Counted from the stretch's first letter, positions 1 through 8,881 are shown. The stretch is DNA of 64,000 nucleotides from Umezawaea sp049997955 (GCA_049997955.1 JAEBDY010000013.1:124001-188000); one strand, 5' to 3'. The notes: generated from the sequence alone by a model not told the origin. Program-made: numbers and translations.

Positions 1-973
1 CCTCGGCGCCGTTGTCCTCGGCGATGATCGTCAACAGCCCGCCGCCGGGCTTCTTCGCGATCCCGTGCCGGACCGCGTTCTCCACCAGCGGCTGGAGCAC
101 GAGGAAGGGCAGCACGACCTGGAGGACCTCGGGCGCGATCCGCAACCGGACGTTCAGCCGGGGCCCGTACCGGGCCTGCTCGATCGTCAGGTAGCGGTGG
201 ATGTTGGTCAGCTCGTCGGCCAGGGTCGTGAAGAACCCGTCCGTCCGGAACGAGTACCGGGTGAACTCCGCGAACTCCTGCAACAACTCCCTGGCGTGCG
301 CGGGATCCGTCCGGATCAACGACGAGATCGTGTTCAGCGCGTTGTACACGAAGTGCGGCGAGATCTGCGCCCGCAGCGCCTTCACCTCGGCCTGCGCCAA
401 GGCCTGCCGCGACTTCTGCAGGACCTCGAGCTCCAGCTGCGTGGACACGAACCGGGCCGTCTCCTCGGCCATCCGGATCTGCCGCTTGTTCGCCACCCCG
501 CTGATCACGATCAACGTGCCCGCGACGTCGTTCTCCACCACCAGCGGCACGACCACGGCGCTGTGCAGCGAACACGGCCCCGGCAGCGGGCACCCGAGCT
601 TCCGGTGCTCGACGTGCTCCTTGTGCCCCCCGGTGATCGCGCGCTCGATGTACTCGCGCAGGAACTCGTAGTGGTCGTTGGCCTCGCCGTCCCAGGACAG
701 CAGGGTGCCCTCGTGGTCGGTGATGCCCACCGCCACGCACCGGAGCATCTCCCGCAGGTGCGGCGTCGCCTTGTCCGCGGCCTCCTGGGTCAACCCTTCG
801 CGCAGGTCGGCGGACGCCTTGGACATGCGGTGCAGCATGTCCATGACGGCGTCTTCCACGGAGGTGCTCACACGACGAGCACGGCAGAGCATCACGAAAA
901 GGCCCAGAACGGCCAGCGTCGCGATGACGCCGAGCACTGTCCGCTCGGCAAGGAGATCACCCACGGGGTCCAT
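1..973 (-). CDS. LytS-type sensor histidine kinase, 3' end cut by window
   Basis: Membrane-linked sensor kinase of the LytS/YehU class (His_kinase PF06580); 324 residues are visible and the last part of the ATP-binding domain lies beyond the left edge. Residues 12-30 form one membrane segment, residues 60-190 look GAF-like and contain two Cys in a PGPC/GCPL stretch. The phospho-acceptor block ISPHFVYNALN has His at about 207 and the N-box LVENAVRHG is near 297. The ATG at 973 is the first start before the hydrophobic segment. It is divergent from lutA, 105 bases away. Relatives are usually followed by a LytTR response regulator, expected to the left. The ligand is unknown. Confidence 0.85.
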   Translation of the reverse strand, partial: MDPVGDLLAERTVLGVIATLAVLGLFVMLCRARRVSTSVEDAVMDMLHRMSKASADLREGLTQEAADKATPHLREMLRCVAVGITDHEGTLLSWDGEANDHYEFLREYIERAITGGHKEHVEHRKLGCPLPGPCSLHSAVVVPLVVENDVAGTLIVISGVANKRQIRMAEETARFVSTQLELEVLQKSRQALAQAEVKALRAQISPHFVYNALNTISSLIRTDPAHARELLQEFAEFTRYSFRTDGFFTTLADELTNIHRYLTIEQARYGPRLNVRLRIAPEVLQVVLPFLVLQPLVENAVRHGIAKKPGGGLLTIIAEDNGAE

Positions 974-1045
974 GCTGTTCCGTCAGGTGCCCTCTCGGCA
1001 AGGGCCGCAGGTCCTCAACGCCCGTACGGTCCACCGGTTCGGGTA

Positions 1046-1058
1046 GACATCCGATGTC
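1046..1058. promoter_or_regulatory. candidate operator before lutA
   Basis: GACAT-CCG-ATGTC is a perfect 5+3+5 palindrome twenty bases before the lutA start, in the spacer between divergent genes. The position suits a repressor site for the lut operon or the kinase. The binding protein cannot be named; lut operons are often under GntR-family control. Confidence 0.3.
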
Positions 1059-1078
1059 CCAGCGGCAAAAGTGGCGAT

Positions 1079-1819
1079 GTGCAGAACGCCGTCGAGAAGC
1101 CGCGCAAGGTCGCTCTGTTCGCGACGTGCCTGACCGACACGCTGTACCCGGCGACGGCCCGCGCCGTGGTGCGGCTGCTGGAACGGCTGGGGTGCGCGGT
1201 GGAGTTCCCGCTGGACCAGACGTGCTGCGGCCAGATGCACTTCAACACCGGCTACCCGGACCACGCACGGGGCCTCGCGAACTCGTACGAACGGATCTTC
1301 TCCGGGTACGACGCGGTGGTCGTCCCGTCCGGGTCGTGCACCGGGATGGTCCGCGACATCCACCCGCAGCTCGACGCGTCGCCCGCCCCGACCTACGAGC
1401 TGTCGGAGTTCCTGGTCGACGTGCTCGGCGTGCAGGACGTCGGCGCGTACTTCCCGCACCGCGTCACCTACCACCCGACGTGCCACTCGCTGCGGATGCT
1501 CGGCGTCGGCGACAAACCGCTGTCGCTGCTCAGGGCCGTGCGCGGCCTGGACCTCGTGGAGCTGCCGGACGCCGAGTCGTGCTGCGGGTTCGGCGGGACG
1601 TTCGCGGTGAAGAACTCGGACACCTCCACGGCGATGTTGTCGGACAAGATGAGGCACGTGCTGGGCACCGGCTCGGAGGTGCTGGCCGCGGGCGACAACT
1701 CGTGCCTCATGCACATCGGCGGCGGGCTGTCGCGACTGCGCGCGGGCGTCCGCCCGGTGCACCTGGCCGAGATCCTGGCGAGCACCGAGGAGGAGCCGTG
1801 GGCACCCGCAACCCGGTGA
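1079..1819 (+). CDS. lutA: L-lactate oxidation iron-sulfur protein LutA
   Basis: First subunit of the LutABC complex that oxidises L-lactate to pyruvate. The 246-residue protein has two cysteine-rich CCG domains typical of heterodisulfide-reductase-like subunits: CCGQMHFNTG at about 49-58 and CCGFGG at about 168-173, plus an upstream C17 and C135 in TYHPTCHSLR. The GTG at 1079 fits the usual N-terminus (KVALFATCLTD); the open frame continues further upstream but that part is not protein-like. The 3' end overlaps lutB by 22 bases, so translation is coupled. Confidence 0.93.
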   Translation: MQNAVEKPRKVALFATCLTDTLYPATARAVVRLLERLGCAVEFPLDQTCCGQMHFNTGYPDHARGLANSYERIFSGYDAVVVPSGSCTGMVRDIHPQLDASPAPTYELSEFLVDVLGVQDVGAYFPHRVTYHPTCHSLRMLGVGDKPLSLLRAVRGLDLVELPDAESCCGFGGTFAVKNSDTSTAMLSDKMRHVLGTGSEVLAAGDNSCLMHIGGGLSRLRAGVRPVHLAEILASTEEEPWAPATR

Positions 1820-3228
1820 CGTGGCTGGGCAGTCCGAAGTTCCCGGACGCCGCCCGGACCGCGCTGGCGAACACCCAGCTCCGCAGCAACCTGCGCAGGG
1901 CCACGGGCACGATCCGCGGTCGGCGCGCGGCGGCCGTGGACGAGATGACCGACTGGGAACCCCTGCGGTTGGCCGGTGAGGCGTTGAAGGACGAGGTGCT
2001 GACGAACCTCGACGTCTACCTGGAGCGGCTGGAGAAGTCCGTCACCGCGCGCGGCGGCGTCGTGCACTGGGCGCGGGACGCGGCCGAGGCGAACGAGATC
2101 GTGCTGCGGCTGGTCCGCGAGACCGGCGCCGACGAGGTGGTCAAGGTCAAGTCCATGGCCACCGCCGAGATCGGGCTCAACGAGGCTCTTGAAGCCGGTG
2201 GTGTGGCGGCGATCGAGACCGACCTGGCCGAGCTGATCGTGCAGCTCGGGCACGACCGGCCGTCGCACATCCTCGTGCCCGCCATCCACCGCAACCGCTC
2301 GGAGATCCGCGAGATCTTCCGCCGCGAGATGCCGGACGTGCCGGACGGCCTGACCGACGAACCCCGCGACCTGGCCGAAGCCGCGCGAGCCCACCTGCGG
2401 CGCAAGTTCCTGTCCGCTCGCGTCGCCGTGTCCGGCGCGAACTTCGCCGTCGCCGACACCGGGTCGATCGTGGTGCTGGAGTCCGAGGGCAACGGCCGCA
2501 TGTGCCTGACGCTCCCGGAAACCCTGATCACCGTGATGGGCATCGAGAAGCTCGTGCCGACGTGGTCCGACCTGGAGGTGTTCCTCCAGCTGCTGCCCCG
2601 GTCGTCGACGGCCGAGCGGATGAACCCGTACACCTCGGTGTGGACCGGCGTGACCCCCGGCGACGGCCCGCAGCAGTTCCACCTGGTGCTGCTCGACAAC
2701 GGCCGCACCGACACCCTCGCCGACACGGTCGGCAGGCAGGCGCTGCGCTGCATCCGGTGCTCGGCGTGCCTCAACGTGTGCCCGGTGTACGAGCGCACCG
2801 GCGGCGAGTCGTACGGCTCCGTGTACCCCGGCCCCATCGGCGCGATCCTCACGCCGCAACTGGTGAACGACCCGCACGACGAGCAGGCCGCGTCGCTGCC
2901 GTTCGCGTCGTCCCTGTGCGGCGCCTGCTACGAGGTCTGCCCGGTCCGGATCAACATCCCCGAGGTCCTCACCCACCTGCGGGCCAGGTCCGTCGCGGCC
3001 CGCGGCCGCTCCCCCGAGTCGGTCGCGATGGCCGCCGCCGCGTGGGTGTTCAACTCCCCCAGCAGGTACGAGCGCGCGCAGAAGCTGGCGACGTTCGCCA
3101 AGCTGCTCAGCCGCAACGGCCGCATCACCCGCCTCCCCGGCCCCGGCGCGGCGTGGACGTCCTCCCGCGACGTGCCCGTGCCCCCGAAGCAGTCGTTCCG
3201 CGCCTGGTGGAAGGAGAACCGTGGCTGA
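1798..3228 (+). CDS. lutB: L-lactate oxidation iron-sulfur protein LutB
   Basis: Central electron-transfer subunit of the lactate oxidation complex, 476 residues. An N-terminal LUD-type domain (about 60-300) is followed by two ferredoxin motifs, CIRCSACLNVCPVY from C318 and CGACYEVCPV from C374, enough to bind two 4Fe-4S clusters. The C-terminus PPKQSFRAWWKENRG is typical of the family. The GTG start at 1798 lies inside the lutA end and follows a GAGGAGGAG ribosome site. It overlaps lutC by 8 bases. Order and coupling are as in Bacillus and Streptomyces lutABC. Confidence 0.95.
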   Translation: MGTRNPVTWLGSPKFPDAARTALANTQLRSNLRRATGTIRGRRAAAVDEMTDWEPLRLAGEALKDEVLTNLDVYLERLEKSVTARGGVVHWARDAAEANEIVLRLVRETGADEVVKVKSMATAEIGLNEALEAGGVAAIETDLAELIVQLGHDRPSHILVPAIHRNRSEIREIFRREMPDVPDGLTDEPRDLAEAARAHLRRKFLSARVAVSGANFAVADTGSIVVLESEGNGRMCLTLPETLITVMGIEKLVPTWSDLEVFLQLLPRSSTAERMNPYTSVWTGVTPGDGPQQFHLVLLDNGRTDTLADTVGRQALRCIRCSACLNVCPVYERTGGESYGSVYPGPIGAILTPQLVNDPHDEQAASLPFASSLCGACYEVCPVRINIPEVLTHLRARSVAARGRSPESVAMAAAAWVFNSPSRYERAQKLATFAKLLSRNGRITRLPGPGAAWTSSRDVPVPPKQSFRAWWKENRG

Positions 3229-3823
3229 CGCGCGCACCGAGGTCCTCGCCCGCATCCGCGCCGCGCTGGGCGACCGCCCCGCACCCGTCGTCGTCCCCCG
3301 CGACTACCACCGCACCGGACCGGGCTCGCTGGACCTGCTCGCCGAGCGGGTCGCCGACTACCGCGCGACCGTGCACGAGGTCGCCGCGGACAGCCTGGTG
3401 GACCTGATCGCGTCGCTGCTGGGCGACCGCCGCATCGTCGCGCCCGCCGACCTGCCCGCGGACTGGCTGGTCCCGTCGGTGACGTGGCTGGTCGACTCGC
3501 CGCCGCTGACCGTCGAGGCCCTGGACGGGTCGGACGGCGTGCTGACCGGGTGCGCGGTCGCCATCGCCGACACGGGCACGATCGTGCTCGACGCCGGGGA
3601 AGCGCAGGGCAGGCGCGTGCTGACGCTGCTGCCGGACTACCACCTGTGCGTCGTGCGGGCGTCCCAGGTGGCGGCCACCGTGCCGGAAGCGTTGGCGCGC
3701 TTGGACTCCCTGCGCCCGCTGACGTTCATCAGCGGCCCGTCCGCGACCAGCGACATCGAGCTGAACCGGGTCGAGGGCGTCCACGGGCCGCGGACGCTGG
3801 AAGTGATCATCCTGCGGGACTGA
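3221..3823 (+). CDS. lutC: Lactate utilization protein LutC (LUD domain)
   Basis: Third gene of the lactate operon, a 200-residue LUD-domain protein (DUF162). The family core is visible: CAVAIADTGTIVLDAGE followed by LLPDYHLCVV and, near the end, FISGPSATSDIELNRVEGVHGP. The GTG at 3221 sits inside lutB and follows GGAGAACC. LutC is needed for growth on lactate together with LutA and LutB; its precise chemistry is less clear than theirs. Confidence 0.93.
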   Translation: MADARTEVLARIRAALGDRPAPVVVPRDYHRTGPGSLDLLAERVADYRATVHEVAADSLVDLIASLLGDRRIVAPADLPADWLVPSVTWLVDSPPLTVEALDGSDGVLTGCAVAIADTGTIVLDAGEAQGRRVLTLLPDYHLCVVRASQVAATVPEALARLDSLRPLTFISGPSATSDIELNRVEGVHGPRTLEVIILRD

Positions 3824-3846
3824 CGTCGGCGGCCGACACTCGGAGG

Positions 3847-4047
3847 ATGGAAAAAGGCGACAAGGTCTCCTGGTCCAGCCACGGGCAACGGGTGCAGGGC
3901 GAGGTGGTCGAGGAGATCACCTCGGACACCGAGGCCGCGGGTCGGACCGTCCGGGCGTCCGAGGACGAGCCGCAGTACCGGGTCGAGAGCGACAAGACCG
4001 GCAAGGACGCGGTGCACAAGCCCGACGCGCTGCGGAAGAAGTCGTGA
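3847..4047 (+). CDS. HVA1/DUF2945 TUDOR-like small protein
   Basis: Protein of 66 residues matching the hypervirulence-associated TUDOR-fold family (DUF2945): it opens with KGDKVSWSSHGQRVQGEVVE, continues with a charged middle and ends in the usual DAVHKPDALRKKS. ATG at 3847 follows CGGAGG. Its last bases overlap the next start (GTGA), so the two are one transcript. Members often travel with DUF3140 proteins in actinobacteria, as here. The molecular role is unknown; a general-stress setting is inferred. Confidence 0.85.
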   Translation: MEKGDKVSWSSHGQRVQGEVVEEITSDTEAAGRTVRASEDEPQYRVESDKTGKDAVHKPDALRKKS

Positions 4048-4346
4048 GCGAGTTCTCCGAGTCGGTCAACATGACGGCGTCGGAGCTCAAGCGGTGGCTG
4101 GACACCGACGAGTCGAAGTCGGTCGGCCAGTCGGACGGCGGCGAATCGGTCGGCCACCACTCCGGACGCCGGATCGTGGAGATCCTGGAGAAGCGCGAGG
4201 CCGACCTGACCGACTCGGACGAGCAGCACATGAGCAAGGTCGTCGGCTACGTCCACCGCCACCTCGCCCAGCGCCCGTCCGGCGACGTCGAGGACACCCG
4301 GTGGCGGTACTCGCTGATGAACTGGGGCCACGACCCGCTGAAGTAG
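4044..4346 (+). CDS. DUF3140 domain protein
   Basis: Protein of 100 residues fitting DUF3140: VNMTASELKRWLDTDESKSVGQ, SVGHHSGRRIVEIL, and the terminal DTRWRYSLMNWGHDPLK. It is hydrophilic with no signal peptide. The GTG start overlaps the stop of the DUF2945 gene by 4 bases. It probably acts with that neighbour; no biochemical function is known. Confidence 0.85.
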   Translation: MSEFSESVNMTASELKRWLDTDESKSVGQSDGGESVGHHSGRRIVEILEKREADLTDSDEQHMSKVVGYVHRHLAQRPSGDVEDTRWRYSLMNWGHDPLK

Positions 4347-4409
4347 AGCGAACCCCTGGTCAGGAGCAGCCTGACGGCGGGCGGCAAGATCGTCCTGGTG
4401 CACTGGGGG

Positions 4410-5273
4410 TCAGTCGCGCAGGTGCTGCCACGCCCACGCGCCCAGCGTGGTGGGGGTCGTGGTGAGGACCGTGCGCGGGTTCTCCGGTGTGAAGTCGTCG
4501 CGCAGGCCGCTGGACATCTTCACGATGGCGTCGGCCTGCTGGTCGCTCATCCCGACCGACGTCAACACCGCGTACAGGTCCGCGTCGGCCACCTGCTCGG
4601 CGCGGAACGGGCGGCCGAGCACGTCGCCGAGGACGGCGGCGGCCTGGGCGAACGTGAGGTCGGTCGGGCCGTGGACGGCCTCGACCTGGCGGCCGGACCA
4701 GTCGGTGGACAGCAGCCGGACGGCGGCGATGTCGGCGATGTCGCGCGGATCGACCCACGGCACGGGGGCGTCGACCGGCATGGCGGTGCGCAGGACGCCC
4801 TCGCGCAGCGCGTCGGGGTCGCCGAGCAGGTTGGTGAAGAAGTAGCCGCAGCGCAGGTGCAGCACCGAGGCGCCGGTCTCGTCCAACTGCTCCTCGGTGC
4901 GGGCCAGGCCGTCGATCTCCCCCGCTCCGCGGCGCTTCTCGGCGCCGACGCTGCTCTGGAAGACCGTGCGGGGAACGGCGTTCTCGCGCACGGCGCGGGC
5001 CGCGTTCGCCCCGAGGCGGGTGGACGACTCGATCGGGTCCACGGCTCCGGTGGGCGGGTCCACCCAGAACAGGGCGTCCGCGCCGTCGGTCGCGCGCAGG
5101 ACCGCGTCGGGGTCCGCTTGATCACCTTGAACGACGTCGACGCGCTCCCGCACGGCGGCGGTGAGCTTGTCGGGGTCGCGGAGGAGCAGGGTCGGGGTGG
5201 TGCCCGCCTGGAGCAGCAGGCGGACGACGTTGGAACCCACGTGGCCGGTCGGCGTGGTGATGACGATCTTCAT
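4410..5273 (-). CDS. NmrA-like NAD(P)-binding reductase
   Basis: Atypical short-chain dehydrogenase of the NmrA/SDR-a5 type, 287 residues. The N-terminus MKIVITTPTGHVGSNVV carries a glycine-rich dinucleotide motif (TGHVG), followed by LLLRDPDKL and GDQADPDAVLRATDGADALFW. The ATG at 5273 gives the exact family N-terminus; the upstream in-frame extension overlaps the glycosylase gene and is not homologous. Such proteins act as redox sensors or quinone/flavin reductases; the substrate cannot be told. The downstream stop is 63 bases from the convergent DUF3140 gene. Confidence 0.85.
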   Translation of the reverse strand: MKIVITTPTGHVGSNVVRLLLQAGTTPTLLLRDPDKLTAAVRERVDVVQGDQADPDAVLRATDGADALFWVDPPTGAVDPIESSTRLGANAARAVRENAVPRTVFQSSVGAEKRRGAGEIDGLARTEEQLDETGASVLHLRCGYFFTNLLGDPDALREGVLRTAMPVDAPVPWVDPRDIADIAAVRLLSTDWSGRQVEAVHGPTDLTFAQAAAVLGDVLGRPFRAEQVADADLYAVLTSVGMSDQQADAIVKMSSGLRDDFTPENPRTVLTTTPTTLGAWAWQHLRD

Positions 5274-5308
5274 CACCACGGGTTCCCGGCTGCCACGACC
5301 GGAAAACG

Positions 5309-6172
5309 TCACTTCAGCAGACGGGACATCCTGCGGTCGGCCAGCGGTTTTCCGCCGGTCTGGCAGGTGGGGCAGTACTGGAAGGCCTTGTCGGCGAACG
5401 AGACCTCGCGGACGGTGTCGCCGCACACCGGGCACGGCAGGCCGGTCCTGGCGTGGACGCGGAGACCGGACCGCTTCTCCCCCTTGAGGGTGGCGGCGGA
5501 CTGGCCGACCGAGCGGGCGACGGCGTCGGTGAGGACGGTCGTCAAGGCGTCGTGGAGCCGGTCGAGCTTGTCGTCGTCGAGCTTGCCCGCGGTGGCGTAC
5601 GGCGAGAGCTCGGCGGTGTGCATGATCTCGTCGGAGTAGGCGTTGCCGACGCCCGCCATGAGCGCCTGGTCGGTGAGGGCCGTCTTCAGGCGTTCACCGC
5701 GGCCGTCGAGGAGGGACGCGAGGTCGTCGCGGCTCAGGCTGAGGGCGTCCGGACCCAGGCGGGCGATGCTCGGGACCTCGGTCGGATCGCGGACGATCCA
5801 CGCGGCGAGGCCCTTCTTGGTGCCCGCCTCCGTCAGGTCGAAGCCGGGCCCCTCGCCCGGCGGGCCGAGGTGGACGCGGAGCGCCAGCGGGCCGCGGCCG
5901 GGCTTCGGCGGTGGAGCCGAGAGGTTCTCCGACCAGCGCAGCCAGCCCGCCCGCGCCAAGTGCACGACCAGGTGGATTCCGTCGCAGTCCAGGTCCAGGT
6001 GCTTGCCGTGCCTGCCCGCGCCCGTGACGGCGCGGCCGACCAGCGCCGTCCACGGCGGGTCGAACGTCTTCAGCACCTGCATGGACGCGACGTCCACGCG
6101 GTGCACCGTCCGCCCGACGGCGTGTTCGCGCAGGTGGTGGGCCAGCGCCTCGACCTCTGGTAGTTCCGGCAC
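5309..6172 (-). CDS. Formamidopyrimidine/Nei-family DNA glycosylase
   Basis: Bifunctional base-excision repair glycosylase of 287 residues. It starts with MPELPEVE, which supplies the catalytic Pro and Glu after methionine removal; the loop containing GRHGKHLDL has the conserved Lys, and a helix-two-turn-helix region sits at about 140-200. The C-terminal zinc finger is complete (CPVCGDTV ... YCPTCQTGG). The GTG at 6172 fixes the family N-terminus. The substrate (8-oxoG or oxidised pyrimidine) cannot be decided by eye, so no symbol is given. It is followed 35 bases later by the NmrA-like gene and preceded by a small membrane gene on the same strand. Confidence 0.9.
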   Translation of the reverse strand: MPELPEVEALAHHLREHAVGRTVHRVDVASMQVLKTFDPPWTALVGRAVTGAGRHGKHLDLDCDGIHLVVHLARAGWLRWSENLSAPPPKPGRGPLALRVHLGPPGEGPGFDLTEAGTKKGLAAWIVRDPTEVPSIARLGPDALSLSRDDLASLLDGRGERLKTALTDQALMAGVGNAYSDEIMHTAELSPYATAGKLDDDKLDRLHDALTTVLTDAVARSVGQSAATLKGEKRSGLRVHARTGLPCPVCGDTVREVSFADKAFQYCPTCQTGGKPLADRRMSRLLK

Positions 6173-6199
6173 CAGCCCAGTGTCACCCGAGAACGCCGA

Positions 6200-6640
6200 T
6201 CAGTCGACCGGTTGCAACGGGCCTTCCACGTCCGGGAGCGAGTACATCTCGATGTTCCGCGACACCTTGGACGCCTCCTGGCGCACGGTGAGCACCCCGC
6301 GGACCTGGCCCATCCACAGCTCCGGCGGCTGCTCGTCCGCGGTGGCCTTCGACTCCGCGACCAGCGTCCACGGCCTGCGCAGGCTCCAGCGGACCGGGAA
6401 GAACAGGAACAGGAAGATCAGCGCGAGGATCAGCCACGCGGGCACGACGACCTGCGCGGGTGTCCACGAGACGAGGATGACGCCCATCACCACGACGATC
6501 AGCATCATCATGACGCCGGGGCCCTGGCCGCCGCTCACGTCGTGCTCGAAATCGCCGTCGGGGGACGGGTTGCGCCATTCGATCCGGCTGCGCACCGTCC
6601 ACATCCGGCCGTCCGCACCGCGCACCAGCCGCGTCATCAC
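6200..6640 (-). CDS. Two-span membrane protein of unknown function
   Basis: Protein of 146 residues that I do not recognise. A hydrophilic N-terminus (about 1-40) precedes two close membrane segments, MMMLIVVVMGVILVSW and VVPAWLILALIFLFLFFPV, then a soluble tail with WTLVAESKA that resembles a small beta-rich domain. The ATG at 6640 follows an AGGAGA ribosome site. It is 27 bases upstream of the glycosylase on the same strand, so co-transcription is likely. Confidence 0.75.
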   Translation of the reverse strand: MMTRLVRGADGRMWTVRSRIEWRNPSPDGDFEHDVSGGQGPGVMMMLIVVVMGVILVSWTPAQVVVPAWLILALIFLFLFFPVRWSLRRPWTLVAESKATADEQPPELWMGQVRGVLTVRQEASKVSRNIEMYSLPDVEGPLQPVD

Positions 6641-6762
6641 CGTCTCCTAGGCCTCATGAGCGATCACTCAGCGTCTCGTCAACGCTACCCGGTGGGCGCT
6701 GCACCCGGTGGGTGAACCAGCGGGACCTCGTCGTGGCGGGGAGTGATCGCGAATTGTGCCAG

Positions 6763-8145
6763 TCACTCGGTGCGGTAGGCGCTCGCGTAGGTCGGGTAGG
6801 CCGGTGGCGTCGACGTCGGGCGGATGATCACCGTCGTGGAGGTGGGCGTGCCGCTGGACGACGCCGTGCTGGACGAGCTGCTGAGCGACCTGCTCGGGCT
6901 GTCCGAGGTCGTCGTGACCGGAGCGGGCCCGTTCTGCTCGCTCAGCTCCTCGGAGGCCGAGGTCTCCTCGACCACGGACTCGGCGAGGTCGTCCACCGGC
7001 GCGTCCGGCGGTCCCGTCCGCCCGGTGGGGACCACCGTGGTCGCGGTGTGGACCTGGTGCTTCGCCTGCGCGGGCGGCGCGGCCACCTCCTGCCGCACCG
7101 GCTGGTCCTCGTCGGTGGGGGGCAGCGCGACGATCGCGCTCGGCGGCTGGCTGGTCGTCGTCGTGGCGCTGGTGGTGATGACGAGCTGGAGGCCGTGCGG
7201 GGCGTCCTGGTCGGCGCGGATCACCCCCGGCCCCGGCGAGCCGGTGAACAGGCCCGCGACCAGGCTGAACAGGCCGACGGCCGCGGCGGACGCGGCGCCT
7301 GCGAGCACGAACTTCACCCGGCCGCCCAACCACGCGGCCTTGCCCACGACGGCGACCGCCGTGATTTGGGCGCCCACCAGCGCGGTCGCGGCCACCGGGA
7401 CGCCGAGGTGCGCCGCGTGCGCCCGCAGCGTGGAGCACACCTCGGACAGCTCGGCGTGCAGCGCGGTGCAGCGGTCGCACGTGCGGAGGTGCTTGCGGAT
7501 GCGGCGGTGCTCGGCGCCCTGGACGCCGCCCGCCGTGTACGAGCCGAGCTTGACCAGGACGGACGCGCACGACTGCTCGGCGTGGTCCTCGGCGAGGTGG
7601 GCCTGGAGGTACGCGGCCCGCAGGCCTTCGCGGGCGCGGCGGGCGAGCGCGGACATGGCGTTGGCGCTCAGGCCGAACAGCGGCGCGACCGCGGACGGCC
7701 GCTCCCCCTCGACCTCGACCTGCCAGAGGACCGTGCGCCAGCGTTCGGGGAGGCTGGTGAAGGCGCGGCCGATCAGCGTGTACTCGGCGCGCTGGGCGGT
7801 GGCGTCGGCGTACGGCTCGACCCGCCTGTTCAACTCCTCGTCGTCCACCGGGACGTCACGGCGGCGGCCGCTCCACTCCCACGCGACGCGGCGGGCGACG
7901 GTCAGCAGGTACGTGCGGACGTGGTCCGTGGGTCCGGAACCGCGGCGGATCGCCTGGAGCACGCGGAAGAACGCCTCGGCGGTCAGGTCGTCGGCCTCGG
8001 CGGGGTCGCGCGCGTGCCGCAGCGAGAACCGCCGCACGGCGTCCGCGTGCCGCGAGAACAGCTCGCCGTAGGCGGCGTCCTCGCCCGCCCGAACCCTGGC
8101 GAGCAGTTCCCGGTCGATCTCGGTGCCGTCAGAGTCCTCGACCAT
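6763..8145 (-). CDS. ECF sigma factor fused to zinc-finger and membrane tail
   Basis: RNA polymerase sigma factor with a built-in regulatory tail, 460 residues. Region 2 lies at about 25-90 (DPAEADDLTAEAFFRVL), region 4 at about 125-180 (SLPERWRTVLWQ and an LSANAMSALARRAREGL helix). After it come C193 and an HLRTCDRC motif (H219, C223, C226) like the zinc anti-sigma ZAS fold, a membrane span at about 279-299, and a Ser/Thr-rich outer tail to 460. The ATG at 8145 is chosen because GGAGG precedes it; an in-frame start at 8196 would add 17 residues. The architecture implies a membrane-tethered, self-inhibited sigma factor. Confidence 0.88.
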   Translation of the reverse strand: MVEDSDGTEIDRELLARVRAGEDAAYGELFSRHADAVRRFSLRHARDPAEADDLTAEAFFRVLQAIRRGSGPTDHVRTYLLTVARRVAWEWSGRRRDVPVDDEELNRRVEPYADATAQRAEYTLIGRAFTSLPERWRTVLWQVEVEGERPSAVAPLFGLSANAMSALARRAREGLRAAYLQAHLAEDHAEQSCASVLVKLGSYTAGGVQGAEHRRIRKHLRTCDRCTALHAELSEVCSTLRAHAAHLGVPVAATALVGAQITAVAVVGKAAWLGGRVKFVLAGAASAAAVGLFSLVAGLFTGSPGPGVIRADQDAPHGLQLVITTSATTTTSQPPSAIVALPPTDEDQPVRQEVAAPPAQAKHQVHTATTVVPTGRTGPPDAPVDDLAESVVEETSASEELSEQNGPAPVTTTSDSPSRSLSSSSSTASSSGTPTSTTVIIRPTSTPPAYPTYASAYRTE

Positions 8146-8371
8146 CCGACCCGACACCTCCACGCAGCCACGTGCTCCCAGGTCAACATGCCACAAACCG
8201 GTCCTGCCGCCCGAGGAAGAAACTCAGCCGGTACCGAAGACCAGCCGACCGGCGTGAGCCATTCGGCCCAACCGATCCGCCCTACCGCTGGTGACGACCC
8301 GGTCACGGGTCGGCGTCGGCTGGTCGCCGCGCCGTCGGCGCGGGGCGGGTGGACCGGTAATCTTCCGCCGT

Positions 8372-8770
8372 GTGGCCGACTGGCGTTCGAGAGCAGCAGC
8401 TCTGCTCCCCGAGCTGAACGATGTCGTCGAGCACGAGTCCTGGTCTTGCCACGTGTACTTCGGCGAGCTGTGGCACCTCGCGCTCGAAGCGCACCGCGCG
8501 GGCGACGAGGGCACCCTCCGCCGCGTCTACGGCTTCGCGCACTGGTGCTTCCAGCAGCCGGAGCAGTTCCTGGCCAACGCGATCATGGTCAGCTTCTACG
8601 AGCACGTGTTCGACGACTGGGACCTCCGCGACGACGTGGCGCACCGCCTGCCGCCCGAGGTGGTGGCGAAGGTGCGGCCGCTGTGGGAGTGGCGCTGGTC
8701 GACGGAGCGGTTGGCCGAGGTGGACCACCTGTTCACCGACATCGGACCCCCCGGTCGTAATGCGGTTTGA
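8372..8770 (+). CDS. Hypothetical acidic protein, possibly DUF7674-like
   Basis: Protein of 132 residues with many Trp, Phe and acidic residues, for example FGELWHLALEAHRAGDEG, then FLANAIMVSFYEHVFDDW. The pattern (helical, acidic, a conserved sflE-like helix) recalls DUF7674 immunity-type proteins, but I am not sure. GTG at 8372 is preceded by TAATCT eight bases away, which would suit a leaderless message. Its end overlaps the region carrying the tRNA-Gly promoter. Confidence 0.65.
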   Translation: MADWRSRAAALLPELNDVVEHESWSCHVYFGELWHLALEAHRAGDEGTLRRVYGFAHWCFQQPEQFLANAIMVSFYEHVFDDWDLRDDVAHRLPPEVVAKVRPLWEWRWSTERLAEVDHLFTDIGPPGRNAV

Positions 8771-8778
8771 GACTGGGT

Positions 8779-8784
8779 TATAGT
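8779..8784 (+). promoter_or_regulatory. -10 element of the tRNA-Gly promoter
   Basis: TATAGT lies 24 bases before the tRNA-Gly gene, just past the end of the upstream coding region. It is nearly consensus for the housekeeping sigma factor; the -35 region is weak. Confidence 0.45.
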
Positions 8785-8808
8785 TGCATCGCACCAAAGA
8801 ACATCGGT

Positions 8809-8881
8809 GCGGACGTGGCGCAGCTGGTAGCGCATCACCTTGCCAAGGTGAGGGTCGCGAGTTCGAATCTCGTCGTCCGCT
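8809..8881 (+). tRNA. tRNA-Gly (GCC)
   Basis: Full cloverleaf of 73 bases: acceptor GCGGACG pairs with CGTCCGC, D stem GCGC/GCGC, anticodon stem TCACC/GGTGA with loop TTGCCAA (anticodon GCC), T arm with TTCGAAT. Discriminator T at 8881; no encoded CCA. A strong hairpin terminator follows directly. Confidence 0.97.

Noticed and set aside
1..3823. Control of lutABC by the adjacent histidine kinase
   Set aside because: The kinase is only divergent, LytS-type kinases pair with a LytTR regulator expected on its other side, and no link to lactate is visible.
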